This document shows positions 1 through 5,343 of a stretch of DNA of 5,851 nucleotides, piece after piece. This DNA comes from AM-0621 sp964573505. GTDB lineage: Bacteria > Planctomycetota > Planctomycetia > Planctomycetales > Planctomycetaceae. The stretch covers positions 1 to 5,851 of the forward strand of contig CAZNMS010000539.1 of NCBI GenBank assembly GCA_964573505.1. The letters are read 5' to 3'. The position numbers and the translations under genes were made by a program. Positions within the stretch are counted from its first letter, which is position 1. Each line of letters begins with the position of its first letter. Below the pieces are notes generated by a model. It was not told the DNA's origin. It worked only from the letters and a program-made list of their open reading frames with translations, and ran no database searches.

Positions 1-1947
1 AATGACGGGCGACGTCGTGCTGCCATTCGAGGTAATCGCGTGAATGCTCGCGTGAGTGAGCAGTCCGCCGCGCACCGTCTTCGACTTGTCCAAGCTCACG
101 CGACGAAAGTCCGGCCCGGCGACGCCATCAATGCGGTAGTGCTTCGCGAGGCGTTCATTGAGCATCGTCCAATCGGAGTCGATGAGATTCGTTAGCGGCA
201 GGTCCCGACGAAACATCTCCGAAATAAAATGCTCGGTCTCGCCGCGCATCGCGGCTTCGAGTTCGAGGTCGTATTCGGGATAGAGATCCGCGTTCGCTTT
301 CATCACGCCGACTTCGCGCACTCGCAGCCACTGTCCGGTGAAGTCTTTGAGAAACCGCCCGGCGCGAGCATCCGCCAAAATGCGTTCGACTTGCAGACGG
401 CGCTTCGCGGGGTCGAGCAAACTTCCATCCGCCGCCGCTTTCAGCAGTTCGTCGTCCGGCGTCGATCGCCAGAGGAAATAGGACATCCTCGACGCAAGAG
501 CGAAGGCGTCGGGACCGTTCGGCGGCTCTTCGTGATAGAGAAAACGAGGCGAGACCAGCATCGCGGTCAGCATGCTGCGAAGTGCTTCGTCGGGCTTCAT
601 TGTTTTCGCAAACTTCTCATACAGCGCTCGGTACTTCGCCACAGCGGCATCATCCACCGGTCTGCGGAAAAGCTTCGGCGCGAGATGCGCCGCGATGGCG
701 GCGGCTTTCTCCGGAGTGGGCTGCGTCGGATCGATATCGCCAAACAACGTGCGATGTCCCTGCGGCGGCCAGCTCTCGTAGATCGGTCCTTCGATGTTGA
801 AAGAGCGGATGGCGATGAACGGCCCCGGCTGATCGATCATCGTGCGGCCCTGCGAGTGCGGCGCGCCATCCATGATCGTGAACACCACGCGGTCGCCCGG
901 CTCCAGGTAATAGCGGGCCTCGACCTCGCGCGGTTGCTCGTCGGTGAAGGCGAAGACGCTTTCCGCTTTTGGCAGCTTGCCTGAATAGCCCTCATGAACG
1001 GTGAACTTCAGCCGCGCGGGCTTGCCGTCATTCTTCAGCGCATAGGCCACCGCTTTCACCCGATACCAGCCGCGCCCGGCGGGAAGGCCGAGTTGGGGCT
1101 CACCGCTGAAATAGTTCTGCACCGTCATGACCGCATCGAGATGCGGACCATCGGTCGGCTTGGGCGGTCGCAGTTCGCCGTTTTCCAGCACCGGGAAGCG
1201 ATAGCCGTAGGAGTCCGGGTTCGCCTTAACCGCCTCTTCCATCTTGCGAGTGTTGGCTTTTTCCTGCGGAGTCAGGTTGTCGAACTTCGCGAGTCGGCCG
1301 GCAAGATTCTTTTGGGAAAGCTCGATGGCGCGGCGATTAGCGTCATGCAGCGTGAAGGTCTTGCTCACCGTTTGCGGTTGCTGCGACGGCGCGATGGCCC
1401 GAGCCAGAATGAAGTCGGCGGCCTTCATGTATTCCTGCATCTGCGCCGACGAAAGCATCAACGCGCCGCCGTTGTTGTCGAAGCCGTGCTCGCGCAGATC
1501 GTCAGGAAAACCCGTCGCGAAATTGCCATGCACGTCGAAAAGATCGGCGATGGTGTTTTCATATTCGACGCGATTCAGACGCCGCAGCACGACCTCGCCG
1601 CCGGTCCCCTTGAGTTCCGTCGCAGCCCGTGACAGCTCGTTCTGAATCCAACTCGTGACCTGCTCGACCTCAGCTGGCTGCGGCTGCTTAGCGTCCTTCG
1701 GCGGCATCTCACCGAGTTGCAGATTGTCGAGCACGAGCTGCCAGTTCTCCGCATCCGCAGCGTTCGCAGCAATCTTCAAGGCATCGACGCGAAAGTCACC
1801 CTTCGGCTTCGTTGCGCCATGACAGTTGATGCAATACGTTTGGAGAAACGCGGTGACACGAGGAGGCACTGCGGGATCGGCAGCTTCCGCTGACGACACG
1901 CTCAGCAGGAAGGACACGATGAAAAGAATCGGTGAGAGGAGTCTCAT
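1..1947 (-). CDS. Secreted DUF1592-family planctomycete-type cytochrome c protein, 3' end missing
   Basis: The frame is open from ATG at 1947 to the window edge (649 residues, no stop). Residues 1-22 form a signal peptide (hydrophobic LLSPILFIVSFLLSV, then an AEA-A cleavage-like site), so the protein is probably exported. A PSCyt1-type haem domain follows: CINCH motif at C39-C42-H43, with a GEMPP motif whose M81 is the likely second haem ligand. DUF1587 begins around VLRRLNRVEY (120-129), DUF1595 spans about 405-470 (KLFRRPV, then MLVSPRFLY at 463-471), DUF1592 follows, and DUF1588 begins near GGLLTHASIHAITSNGSTTS (627-646). The usual C-terminal DUF1585 must lie beyond the edge. Residues of about 250-400, between DUF1587 and DUF1595, look beta-rich and may be a separate module. 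The family is known from genomics; its substrate is unestablished, and a link to polymer breakdown is inference. The Shine-Dalgarno is weak (AAAGA). A nested repeat begins 26 bp upstream. Confidence 0.93.
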   Translation of the reverse strand, partial: MRLLSPILFIVSFLLSVSSAEAADPAVPPRVTAFLQTYCINCHGATKPKGDFRVDALKIAANAADAENWQLVLDNLQLGEMPPKDAKQPQPAEVEQVTSWIQNELSRAATELKGTGGEVVLRRLNRVEYENTIADLFDVHGNFATGFPDDLREHGFDNNGGALMLSSAQMQEYMKAADFILARAIAPSQQPQTVSKTFTLHDANRRAIELSQKNLAGRLAKFDNLTPQEKANTRKMEEAVKANPDSYGYRFPVLENGELRPPKPTDGPHLDAVMTVQNYFSGEPQLGLPAGRGWYRVKAVAYALKNDGKPARLKFTVHEGYSGKLPKAESVFAFTDEQPREVEARYYLEPGDRVVFTIMDGAPHSQGRTMIDQPGPFIAIRSFNIEGPIYESWPPQGHRTLFGDIDPTQPTPEKAAAIAAHLAPKLFRRPVDDAAVAKYRALYEKFAKTMKPDEALRSMLTAMLVSPRFLYHEEPPNGPDAFALASRMSYFLWRSTPDDELLKAAADGSLLDPAKRRLQVERILADARAGRFLKDFTGQWLRVREVGVMKANADLYPEYDLELEAAMRGETEHFISEMFRRDLPLTNLIDSDWTMLNERLAKHYRIDGVAGPDFRRVSLDKSKTVRGGLLTHASIHAITSNGSTTSPVI

Positions 1948-1973
1948 TGTGATTCATCTTTGTTATGAGGGCC

Positions 1974-2140
1974 GATAGTCGCCTGTCGCTCTGAGGCTGT
2001 GATTAAATTCGTACGACGGACTTGCAGTCCGTCGCTTCCGAACGAAAAACGCTTTTACTCGACGGACTGCAAGTCCGTCGTACATCCGAGGTGTTGCCGT
2101 CTTTCAAAAAATCACAGCCTCTCTGCGAAAGGCGACTATC
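1974..2140. repeat. Nested inverted-repeat element 1 (MITE/BIME-like, 167 bp)
   Basis: The outer arms 1974-2004 and 2110-2140 match as inverted repeats at 27 of 31 positions; they start GATAGTCGCC and end GGCGACTATC. Inside lies a perfect 24-bp inverted repeat, 2011-2034 with 2060-2083. Each inner arm is itself a hairpin: CGACGGACT, loop TGC, AGTCCGTCG at 2014-2034. The element has no coding capacity and no clear target-site duplication at its edges. It fills most of the gap between the truncated YhcG gene and the start of the cytochrome gene, and both genes are read on the minus strand. It may be a non-autonomous mobile element, a REP/BIME-like unit, or a processing or terminator structure for the upstream gene. 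There is no T-run, which argues against a classical terminator. Confidence 0.85.
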
Positions 2141-2163
2141 CGTTTGGTTGTTATTCATGGCGA

Positions 2164-2922
2164 TTACTCAGATGGCACGTCGCTGAGTTGCCGTTCGAGG
2201 TCTCGTTCGATCGCATCATCCGCGAGCGTCAGGAAGTCGAACGTGTAGGGATCCTTCAGAACCTCGCGAGCCAGATCGGACTGCTCGGGAGGCAGCGTGC
2301 GATCGAAGTTCGTAATCGCTCGGCCGGTTCTCGCATGTGCTCGCGACTCGATCTGCACCGTCAGGACAGAGCGGCTCCAACCGTGCTCGATCGTTTTGCG
2401 GGCATACCATTCGCGGTCAGCAGGGTCTTTGACTCGCGTCAGCAAGACGACGTTGTGGCCCCATGGAATTTGTCCAACAAGCTGTTGGACAATTTGCTCA
2501 TCGGGAAATGCTTCCGCGAACGCTCGCATGTAGAGCAAGTTCGACCGAGAGAACCCGCCCATCTCCGGAAACTCGGCCCGCAGGTCGATGCTCAGCCGAT
2601 CGACAACTTTCGCGCCCCAACCTTGCTCGGTCTGACAGCGCAAGATTTCCTTGCCGATATGCCAGTAGAGAAGAATCAGTTCGCGATTCACCGCGACTGC
2701 CGCTTTGAGTTGCGCCGCTCGCACTCGTGACTTCAAGTCCGCCAGAACGACTCCGTACTCGTGAGGCAACGCGGGCATCGCAGGCGACTCTTTGCGGCGC
2801 GGCAAACCGGATGACTCGCCGCGCTTAGACTTCGTGACGGTCGTCACTTTCGCGCTGAGAGAATCAGACGAAGCTGCTGCTGCTTGCGACTGACGACCGG
2901 TTGCCGGTTTCTTCTTAGCCAC
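2164..2922 (-). CDS. DUF1016 N-terminal domain protein (YhcG-like), nuclease domain missing
   Basis: This 252-residue protein has a Lys/Ser/Ala-rich, probably disordered leader (1-52). The DUF1016_N domain follows: LILLYWHIGKEIL (82-94), GWGAKVVDRLSIDLRAEFP (101-119), GFSRSNLLYMRAF (123-135), QIPWGHNVVLL (151-161), EWYARKTIEHGWSRSVL (171-187) and DPYTFDFLTL (224-233). In full-length YhcG proteins (roughly 340-380 residues) a PD-(D/E)XK nuclease domain starts about here. This one reads ERDLERQLSDVPSE and stops, and the remaining downstream DNA is repeat element 1, so the nuclease domain is gone and not merely frameshifted within the window. Full-length relatives are grouped with PD-(D/E)XK restriction-type nucleases; this remnant could at most bind DNA or partners, and it may be a decaying gene. 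The GTG start is chosen because GAGGTG lies 4 nt upstream. A later ATG (residue 49) would still keep the domain. Confidence 0.88.
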   Translation of the reverse strand: MAKKKPATGRQSQAAAASSDSLSAKVTTVTKSKRGESSGLPRRKESPAMPALPHEYGVVLADLKSRVRAAQLKAAVAVNRELILLYWHIGKEILRCQTEQGWGAKVVDRLSIDLRAEFPEMGGFSRSNLLYMRAFAEAFPDEQIVQQLVGQIPWGHNVVLLTRVKDPADREWYARKTIEHGWSRSVLTVQIESRAHARTGRAITNFDRTLPPEQSDLAREVLKDPYTFDFLTLADDAIERDLERQLSDVPSE

Positions 2923-2926
2923 GGTT

Positions 2927-2932
2927 CACCTC
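2927..2932 (-). promoter_or_regulatory. Ribosome binding site of the DUF1016_N gene
   Basis: On the minus strand GAGGTG stands 4 nt before the GTG at 2922-2920. It decides the GTG start over the internal ATG at residue 49. No convincing sigma70 promoter was found between it and repeat element 2. Confidence 0.6.
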
Positions 2933-3002
2933 GCGATAGCTTTCAGCATCGTACTACGAGTTCTCGATTTGTTGTCGGCTTGCGCATTGTAGGATCCGTT
3001 AC

Positions 3003-3116
3003 ATAGTCGCCTTTCGCTCCGCGAAAGTGCGTCTTCAAACGCCGGAATTTCGTACGAAGTTCGTTTCACAAAGACGCCCCAAAGACGCTCTTTCGCGGAG
3101 CGAAAGGCGACCATAG
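3003..3116. repeat. Nested inverted-repeat element 2 (related ends to element 1)
   Basis: The left arm (3003-3035) and right arm (3082-3116) are near-perfect inverted copies. Each contains a 7-bp hairpin: CTTTCGC-TCC-GCGAAAG at 3011-3027 and CTTTCGC-GGA-GCGAAAG at 3090-3106. The outer end ATAGTCGCCTTTCGC matches the ends of element 1 almost exactly, so the two elements look like members of one family placed on either side of the DUF1016_N gene. In the centre is an imperfect 18-bp palindrome (3045-3062) built on TTCGTACGAA. A 62-codon minus-strand frame (2926-3114) starts inside the right arm and is not considered a gene. The element lies in the divergent promoter region between the DUF1016_N gene and gntR. 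Confidence 0.85.
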
Positions 3117-3144
3117 GTCGGAGGAGAAGCCTCGCTTAAACGAC

Positions 3145-3184
3145 TTGTGAACCGAGCCCGCTGATGGTACTGTGGCTCAGCCAC
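3145..3184 (+). promoter_or_regulatory. Candidate gntR promoter with overlapping operator-like palindrome
   Basis: A weak sigma70-like pair, TTGTGA (3145-3150) and TACTGT (3168-3173), is spaced by 17 nt. Directly overlapping and following it is the 13-bp palindrome GTGGCT-C-AGCCAC (3172-3184), 29 nt before the preferred ATG. GntR/HutC regulators commonly repress their own gene through short palindromes near the start of transcription, so this is a plausible autoregulatory site. Neither hexamer is strong, and the palindrome does not match the commonly cited GT-N-TA-N-AC core of GntR operators. Confidence 0.25.
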
Positions 3185-3200
3185 TTCATCAACCGATTAC

Positions 3201-3205
3201 GGAAG
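3201..3205 (+). promoter_or_regulatory. Ribosome binding site favouring the ATG at 3214
   Basis: GGAAG is separated by 8 nt from ATG 3214. The alternative in-frame GTG at 3172 has no comparable site and would place a palindrome and a 14-residue non-family leader inside the protein. Confidence 0.45.
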
Positions 3206-3213
3206 CCCCCCGC

Positions 3214-3978
3214 ATGGATACGTCTCTCATTCGCAGCCCGGTCTATCAGCAACTCAATCAGCGTTTGCGCACGGCGCTCGCGAAGGAGTATCGCTCGGGA
3301 GATCAATTTCTGACCGAGCGAGAAGTGGCCGACAAGTTTCAGGTCAGCCGCGCGACGGCCAATAAGGCATTGGCCAGTCTCGTTTCCGAAGGCTTCCTCG
3401 AATTCCGCAAAGGTGTCGGCACTTTCGTCCGACGAGACGTCATCGACTACGACGTCCGCTCGCTCGTGAGTTTCACCGAGAAAGCCCGCGCCGCCGGCAA
3501 GAAGCCGAGCACCGAACTGTTGACGTTCGGCAAACTGACTGTGGCTGAAGTGGAAGAGTCGTTACTCGAAGCGTTGAACATCGAGCCTGCCGAAGAATTG
3601 TGGGAGCTTGATCGCATCCGTTTAGCCGACGGCGTGCCGGTGATCTTCGAGCATCGCTATATCGTGCAGCGCCACTGCCCGAAGCTGACAAAGTCACAAG
3701 CCGAGGGCTCGCTCTACCGCGCATGGACCGAGACGCACGGTCTGCAGATCGGCGGAGCGAACGAAGTCATCCGCGCCGTGCTGTTGTCGGCGAGCGAATC
3801 TCGGCATCTGCAAGTCGCTGCGAGGTCTCCGGCTTTAGAGGTCGTCTCAATCGGCTTCCTCAACGACGACTCGCCACTTTGGTGGGAGCGCACGCTCTAT
3901 CGCGGTGACCAATACGAGTTCCATAGCCGCCTCGGCCCGATTCAATCCGCCACTCCCGCTCGCGGGAAGTTGCGCTAA
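3214..3978 (+). CDS. GntR-family transcriptional regulator, HutC subfamily (UTRA domain)
   Basis: The protein has 254 residues from ATG 3214. Residues 8-72 form the winged helix-turn-helix: PVYQQLNQRLRTAL (9-22), LTEREVADKFQVSRATANKAL (33-53, recognition helix around SRATANKAL) and SEGFLEFRKGVGTFV (58-72), the typical wing. Residues from about 84 to 240 form a UTRA ligand-binding domain: SFTEKARAAGKKPSTELL (86-103), LDRIRLADGVPVIFEHRYI (132-150) and WWERTLYRGDQYEF (223-236). Total length is normal for the subfamily. Such proteins are dimeric cytoplasmic repressors released by small metabolites, often sugar phosphates, amino-acid derivatives or sugar acids. The ligand here cannot be read from sequence. 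It diverges from the DUF1016_N gene and converges on the aldolase, so a regulator-target pair with the aldolase is possible but unproven. An in-frame GTG at 3172 would add 14 residues. Confidence 0.93.
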   Translation: MDTSLIRSPVYQQLNQRLRTALAKEYRSGDQFLTEREVADKFQVSRATANKALASLVSEGFLEFRKGVGTFVRRDVIDYDVRSLVSFTEKARAAGKKPSTELLTFGKLTVAEVEESLLEALNIEPAEELWELDRIRLADGVPVIFEHRYIVQRHCPKLTKSQAEGSLYRAWTETHGLQIGGANEVIRAVLLSASESRHLQVAARSPALEVVSIGFLNDDSPLWWERTLYRGDQYEFHSRLGPIQSATPARGKLR

Positions 3979-3991
3979 GCCGATTTATTCT

Positions 3992-4085
3992 ACAGCGCAC
4001 CATGTAGCTGAAATCGTGAGATTTCAGGCATTTCAAGCGTCCGAAATCTGACGATTTCGGCTACGGAAACGCGAAGGTGCGCTGT
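3992..4085. repeat. Nested inverted-repeat element 3
   Basis: The outer arms ACAGCGCACC (3992-4001) and GGTGCGCTGT (4076-4085) are a perfect 10-bp inverted repeat. Inside, 4004-4027 and 4041-4064 form a second inverted pair with three differences. Each inner arm is its own 8-bp hairpin: CTGAAATC-GTGA-GATTTCAG (4008-4027) and CCGAAATC-TGAC-GATTTCGG (4041-4060). The T-A pair of one hairpin is a C-G pair in the other, so each stem stays intact. It begins 13 bp after the gntR stop codon and could end transcripts, but no T-run follows either stem. No ORF of note is present. Confidence 0.85.
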
Positions 4086-4088
4086 CGA

Positions 4089-4111
4089 GTTTGCAAACAA
4101 GCCGATTCGGC
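4089..4111. repeat. Two adjacent short palindromes between elements 3 and 4
   Basis: GTTTGCAAAC (4089-4098) is a perfect 10-bp palindrome. GCCGA-T-TCGGC (4101-4111) follows two bases later. They sit between two larger inverted-repeat elements in a convergent intergenic gap. Function is unknown, and chance cannot be excluded for sites this short. Confidence 0.4.
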
Positions 4112-4117
4112 GGTCCT

Positions 4118-4257
4118 AGTAGCAAGGACTTCCAGTCCGTGCTGCCTTTTGGACGGTGGGGAATCAGGAAATTCGGCCGACGCGCTCACGCTCTGGCGAG
4201 CGTAGTTGCGGGAAATTCAAGCCTTGAAGACAGCACGGGCTAGAAGCCCATGCTACT
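4118..4257. repeat. Nested inverted-repeat element 4
   Basis: The arms 4118-4146 and 4229-4257 match as inverted repeats at 24 of 29 positions; both begin AGTAGCA when read inwards and contain GTGCTG. Each arm holds a small hairpin: GGACT-TCC-AGTCC at 4126-4138 on the left, and GGGCT-AGA-AGCCC at 4237-4249 on the right. The A-T pair of the left stem is a G-C pair in the right one, so pairing is kept. A further hairpin ACGCTC-TGGC-GAGCGT lies in the middle (4188-4203). The core GGACTTCCAGTCCGT resembles the GGACTTGCAGTCCGT of element 1, linking the two. It lies 33 bp beyond the 3' end of the aldolase gene. A plus-strand frame at 4206-4478 that starts here is rejected as a gene. Confidence 0.82.
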
Positions 4258-4290
4258 TGAAGGCAACGCGGTGCAATCGAACTTACACCA

Positions 4291-5070
4291 TCAGCGTTCG
4301 CTCGTCGGTTGAGCGGCGCGGGTTGCTTGCTCGATCGCGGATTTCAGCGCTCCTTGCAGCAAGTAACTCGGCTCGCCGATGCAGAGGAAGCGCCAACCTT
4401 CGCGAGCGAGTTGCTCGGCGTTGCCGATCATCCACATTGCCTTACCGAGGCTCGCAGCGGTGCTCTTCAACTGACTGAGCACGGATTTAAGGTCGGGATG
4501 ATCCATCACTCCGCAGCAACCGAGATCCGCCGACAGGTCATACGGTCCGACAGCCAGTGCGGTCGTCAGCTCGTGAGCGGCGATCTCGTGCGCATGACTG
4601 AGCCCCGTCCGACTTTCGATCTGCGGCAGGATGATGAAGTCGTCTTCGATTTCTCGCTGCCATGCGTCGAGACCGAAGTTCGTGACCCAATGACATGCCG
4701 CTCCGCCGGGCCGACGTCGTCCGCGCGGAGGCATCCTGATCGCCGAGGCGACAAGATCGAGCGCCGCAGCAGACTCGACATCAGCGAGCAAGAACCCGCA
4801 CGGCCCTTGATCGATGAGCGATCTCAACGTCGCGTAGTCGTTGCTGAGAGGCCGCACCAACACCGGAAAATTCAAGTGCCGCCCGGCCGTGCAAACGTCC
4901 GCGACCAACTGCAACGCATGCGGTCCGTGCTCAAGATCAACGATCAAGTAGTCGAGCCCCGCCCGCTGTGAGATCTCAACGAGTCCCGGCCAAACATGAT
5001 TCGTAGCGAGCACTCCCGTCACGAGTTCGCCGCGCGAGATCTTCTCCTTCAAAACACGAGCCGGAAGCAT
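4291..5070 (-). CDS. HpcH/HpaI aldolase/citrate lyase family protein
   Basis: This 259-residue protein has the usual length for class II, metal-dependent pyruvate aldolases such as HpaI, GarL and YfaU. These cleave or form 2-oxo acids with pyruvate in the cytoplasm on a TIM-barrel fold. Residues matching the known HpaI active site are all present: the base H48 in DLEHG, R73 in LVRP, Q150 and metal ligand E152 in LPQIES, and metal ligand D178 in GPYDLSADLG. The loop MPPRGRRRPGG (113-123) is also typical. The substrate cannot be assigned. The start at 5070 is chosen because GAAAGG lies 6 nt upstream and homology begins with it (LPARVLKEKI). The frame stays open upstream to an ATG at 5526, but that 152-codon extension consists of repeat DNA. 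The gene converges with gntR and has no operon partner within the window. Confidence 0.93.
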   Translation of the reverse strand: MLPARVLKEKISRGELVTGVLATNHVWPGLVEISQRAGLDYLIVDLEHGPHALQLVADVCTAGRHLNFPVLVRPLSNDYATLRSLIDQGPCGFLLADVESAAALDLVASAIRMPPRGRRRPGGAACHWVTNFGLDAWQREIEDDFIILPQIESRTGLSHAHEIAAHELTTALAVGPYDLSADLGCCGVMDHPDLKSVLSQLKSTAASLGKAMWMIGNAEQLAREGWRFLCIGEPSYLLQGALKSAIEQATRAAQPTSER

Positions 5071-5076
5071 GCGCTG

Positions 5077-5082
5077 CCTTTC
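5077..5082 (-). promoter_or_regulatory. Ribosome binding site of the aldolase gene
   Basis: On the minus strand GAAAGG is followed by 6 nt and then ATG 5070. It supports the short 259-residue form over the much longer open frame that reads into the repeats. Confidence 0.6.
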
Positions 5083-5102
5083 GATGTAATTCGTGTTGCA
5101 CA

Positions 5103-5115
5103 GAGCGAATCGCTC
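5103..5115. promoter_or_regulatory. Operator-like palindrome upstream of the aldolase
   Basis: GAGCGA-A-TCGCTC is a perfect palindrome with 6-bp arms and one central base, 32 bp before the aldolase start. It has the same 6-1-6 geometry as the palindrome ahead of gntR but a different sequence, so a shared regulator is not supported by the bases. It might be an operator for the aldolase or chance. Confidence 0.25.
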
Positions 5116-5135
5116 AAACCTGCCGCTTAATGAAG

Positions 5136-5154
5136 GAGTTCTCTTCGAGAACTC
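5136..5154. repeat. Strong short hairpin upstream of the aldolase
   Basis: GAGTTCTC-TTC-GAGAACTC is a perfect 8-bp stem with a 3-nt loop. No T-run follows on either strand, so it is not a standard terminator. It could be the 5' leader hairpin of the aldolase transcript or a small palindromic repeat like those elsewhere in the window. Confidence 0.5.
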
Positions 5155-5176
5155 ATGGCCGAAGCAGCATCGGAAA

Positions 5177-5311
5177 GAAGAGTTTGAGCCACAGATGAAA
5201 CACTGATTGAACACAGATAGTTCGTCGCGATGGCGCGACATCGACATAACGTTGCCTTTGAAGGCTTTAATTGTGTTTCGTCTGTGTTTGATCTGTGGCC
5301 AACAACTCTTC
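5177..5311. repeat. Inverted-repeat element 5 with CCACAGAT/ACACAGA motifs
   Basis: The left arm starts GAAGAGTT (5177-5184) and continues GCCACAGATGAAACAC. The right arm, read on the other strand, starts GAAGAGTT (5311-5304) and continues GCCACAGATCAAACACAG. The arms contain short internal direct repeats of the type (G)AACACAGA. A hairpin GTCGCG-ATGG-CGCGAC (5224-5239) sits in the middle. From memory, CCACAGATGAACACAGAT-like sequences are dispersed repeats in Planctomycetota and Verrucomicrobiota genomes; this was not checked. No gene is supported here. Confidence 0.75.
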
Positions 5312-5343
5312 ATGGCCTCGTATGAGATGGGAACTCGGTCTGC

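Noticed and set aside
229..1632. Plus-strand open frames at 229-984 and 994-1632 opposite the cytochrome gene
   Set aside because: They share codon register with the well-supported minus-strand DUF1592 gene and are antisense shadows; their Arg/His-rich translations show no domain.
1999..2730. Plus-strand 243-codon frame
   Set aside because: It starts inside repeat element 1 and then runs antisense to the DUF1016_N gene; the latter matches a known domain throughout.
2926..3114. Minus-strand 62-codon frame upstream of the DUF1016_N gene
   Set aside because: It starts in the right arm of repeat element 2, has no family resemblance, and overlaps the ribosome binding site of the real gene.
1974..3116. 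Composite transposon carrying the DUF1016_N gene between elements 1 and 2
   Set aside because: The ends are related, but there is no transposase and no recognisable target-site duplication, so transposition as a unit cannot be claimed.
3992..4085. Rho-independent terminator for gntR
   Set aside because: Stems are present, but no T-run follows on either strand; the nested layout is better explained as a repeat element, though it may still affect transcript ends.
4206..4971. Plus-strand frames 4206-4478 and 4309-4971
   Set aside because: They lie in repeat element 4 and antisense to the aldolase, whose active-site motifs are clear on the other strand.
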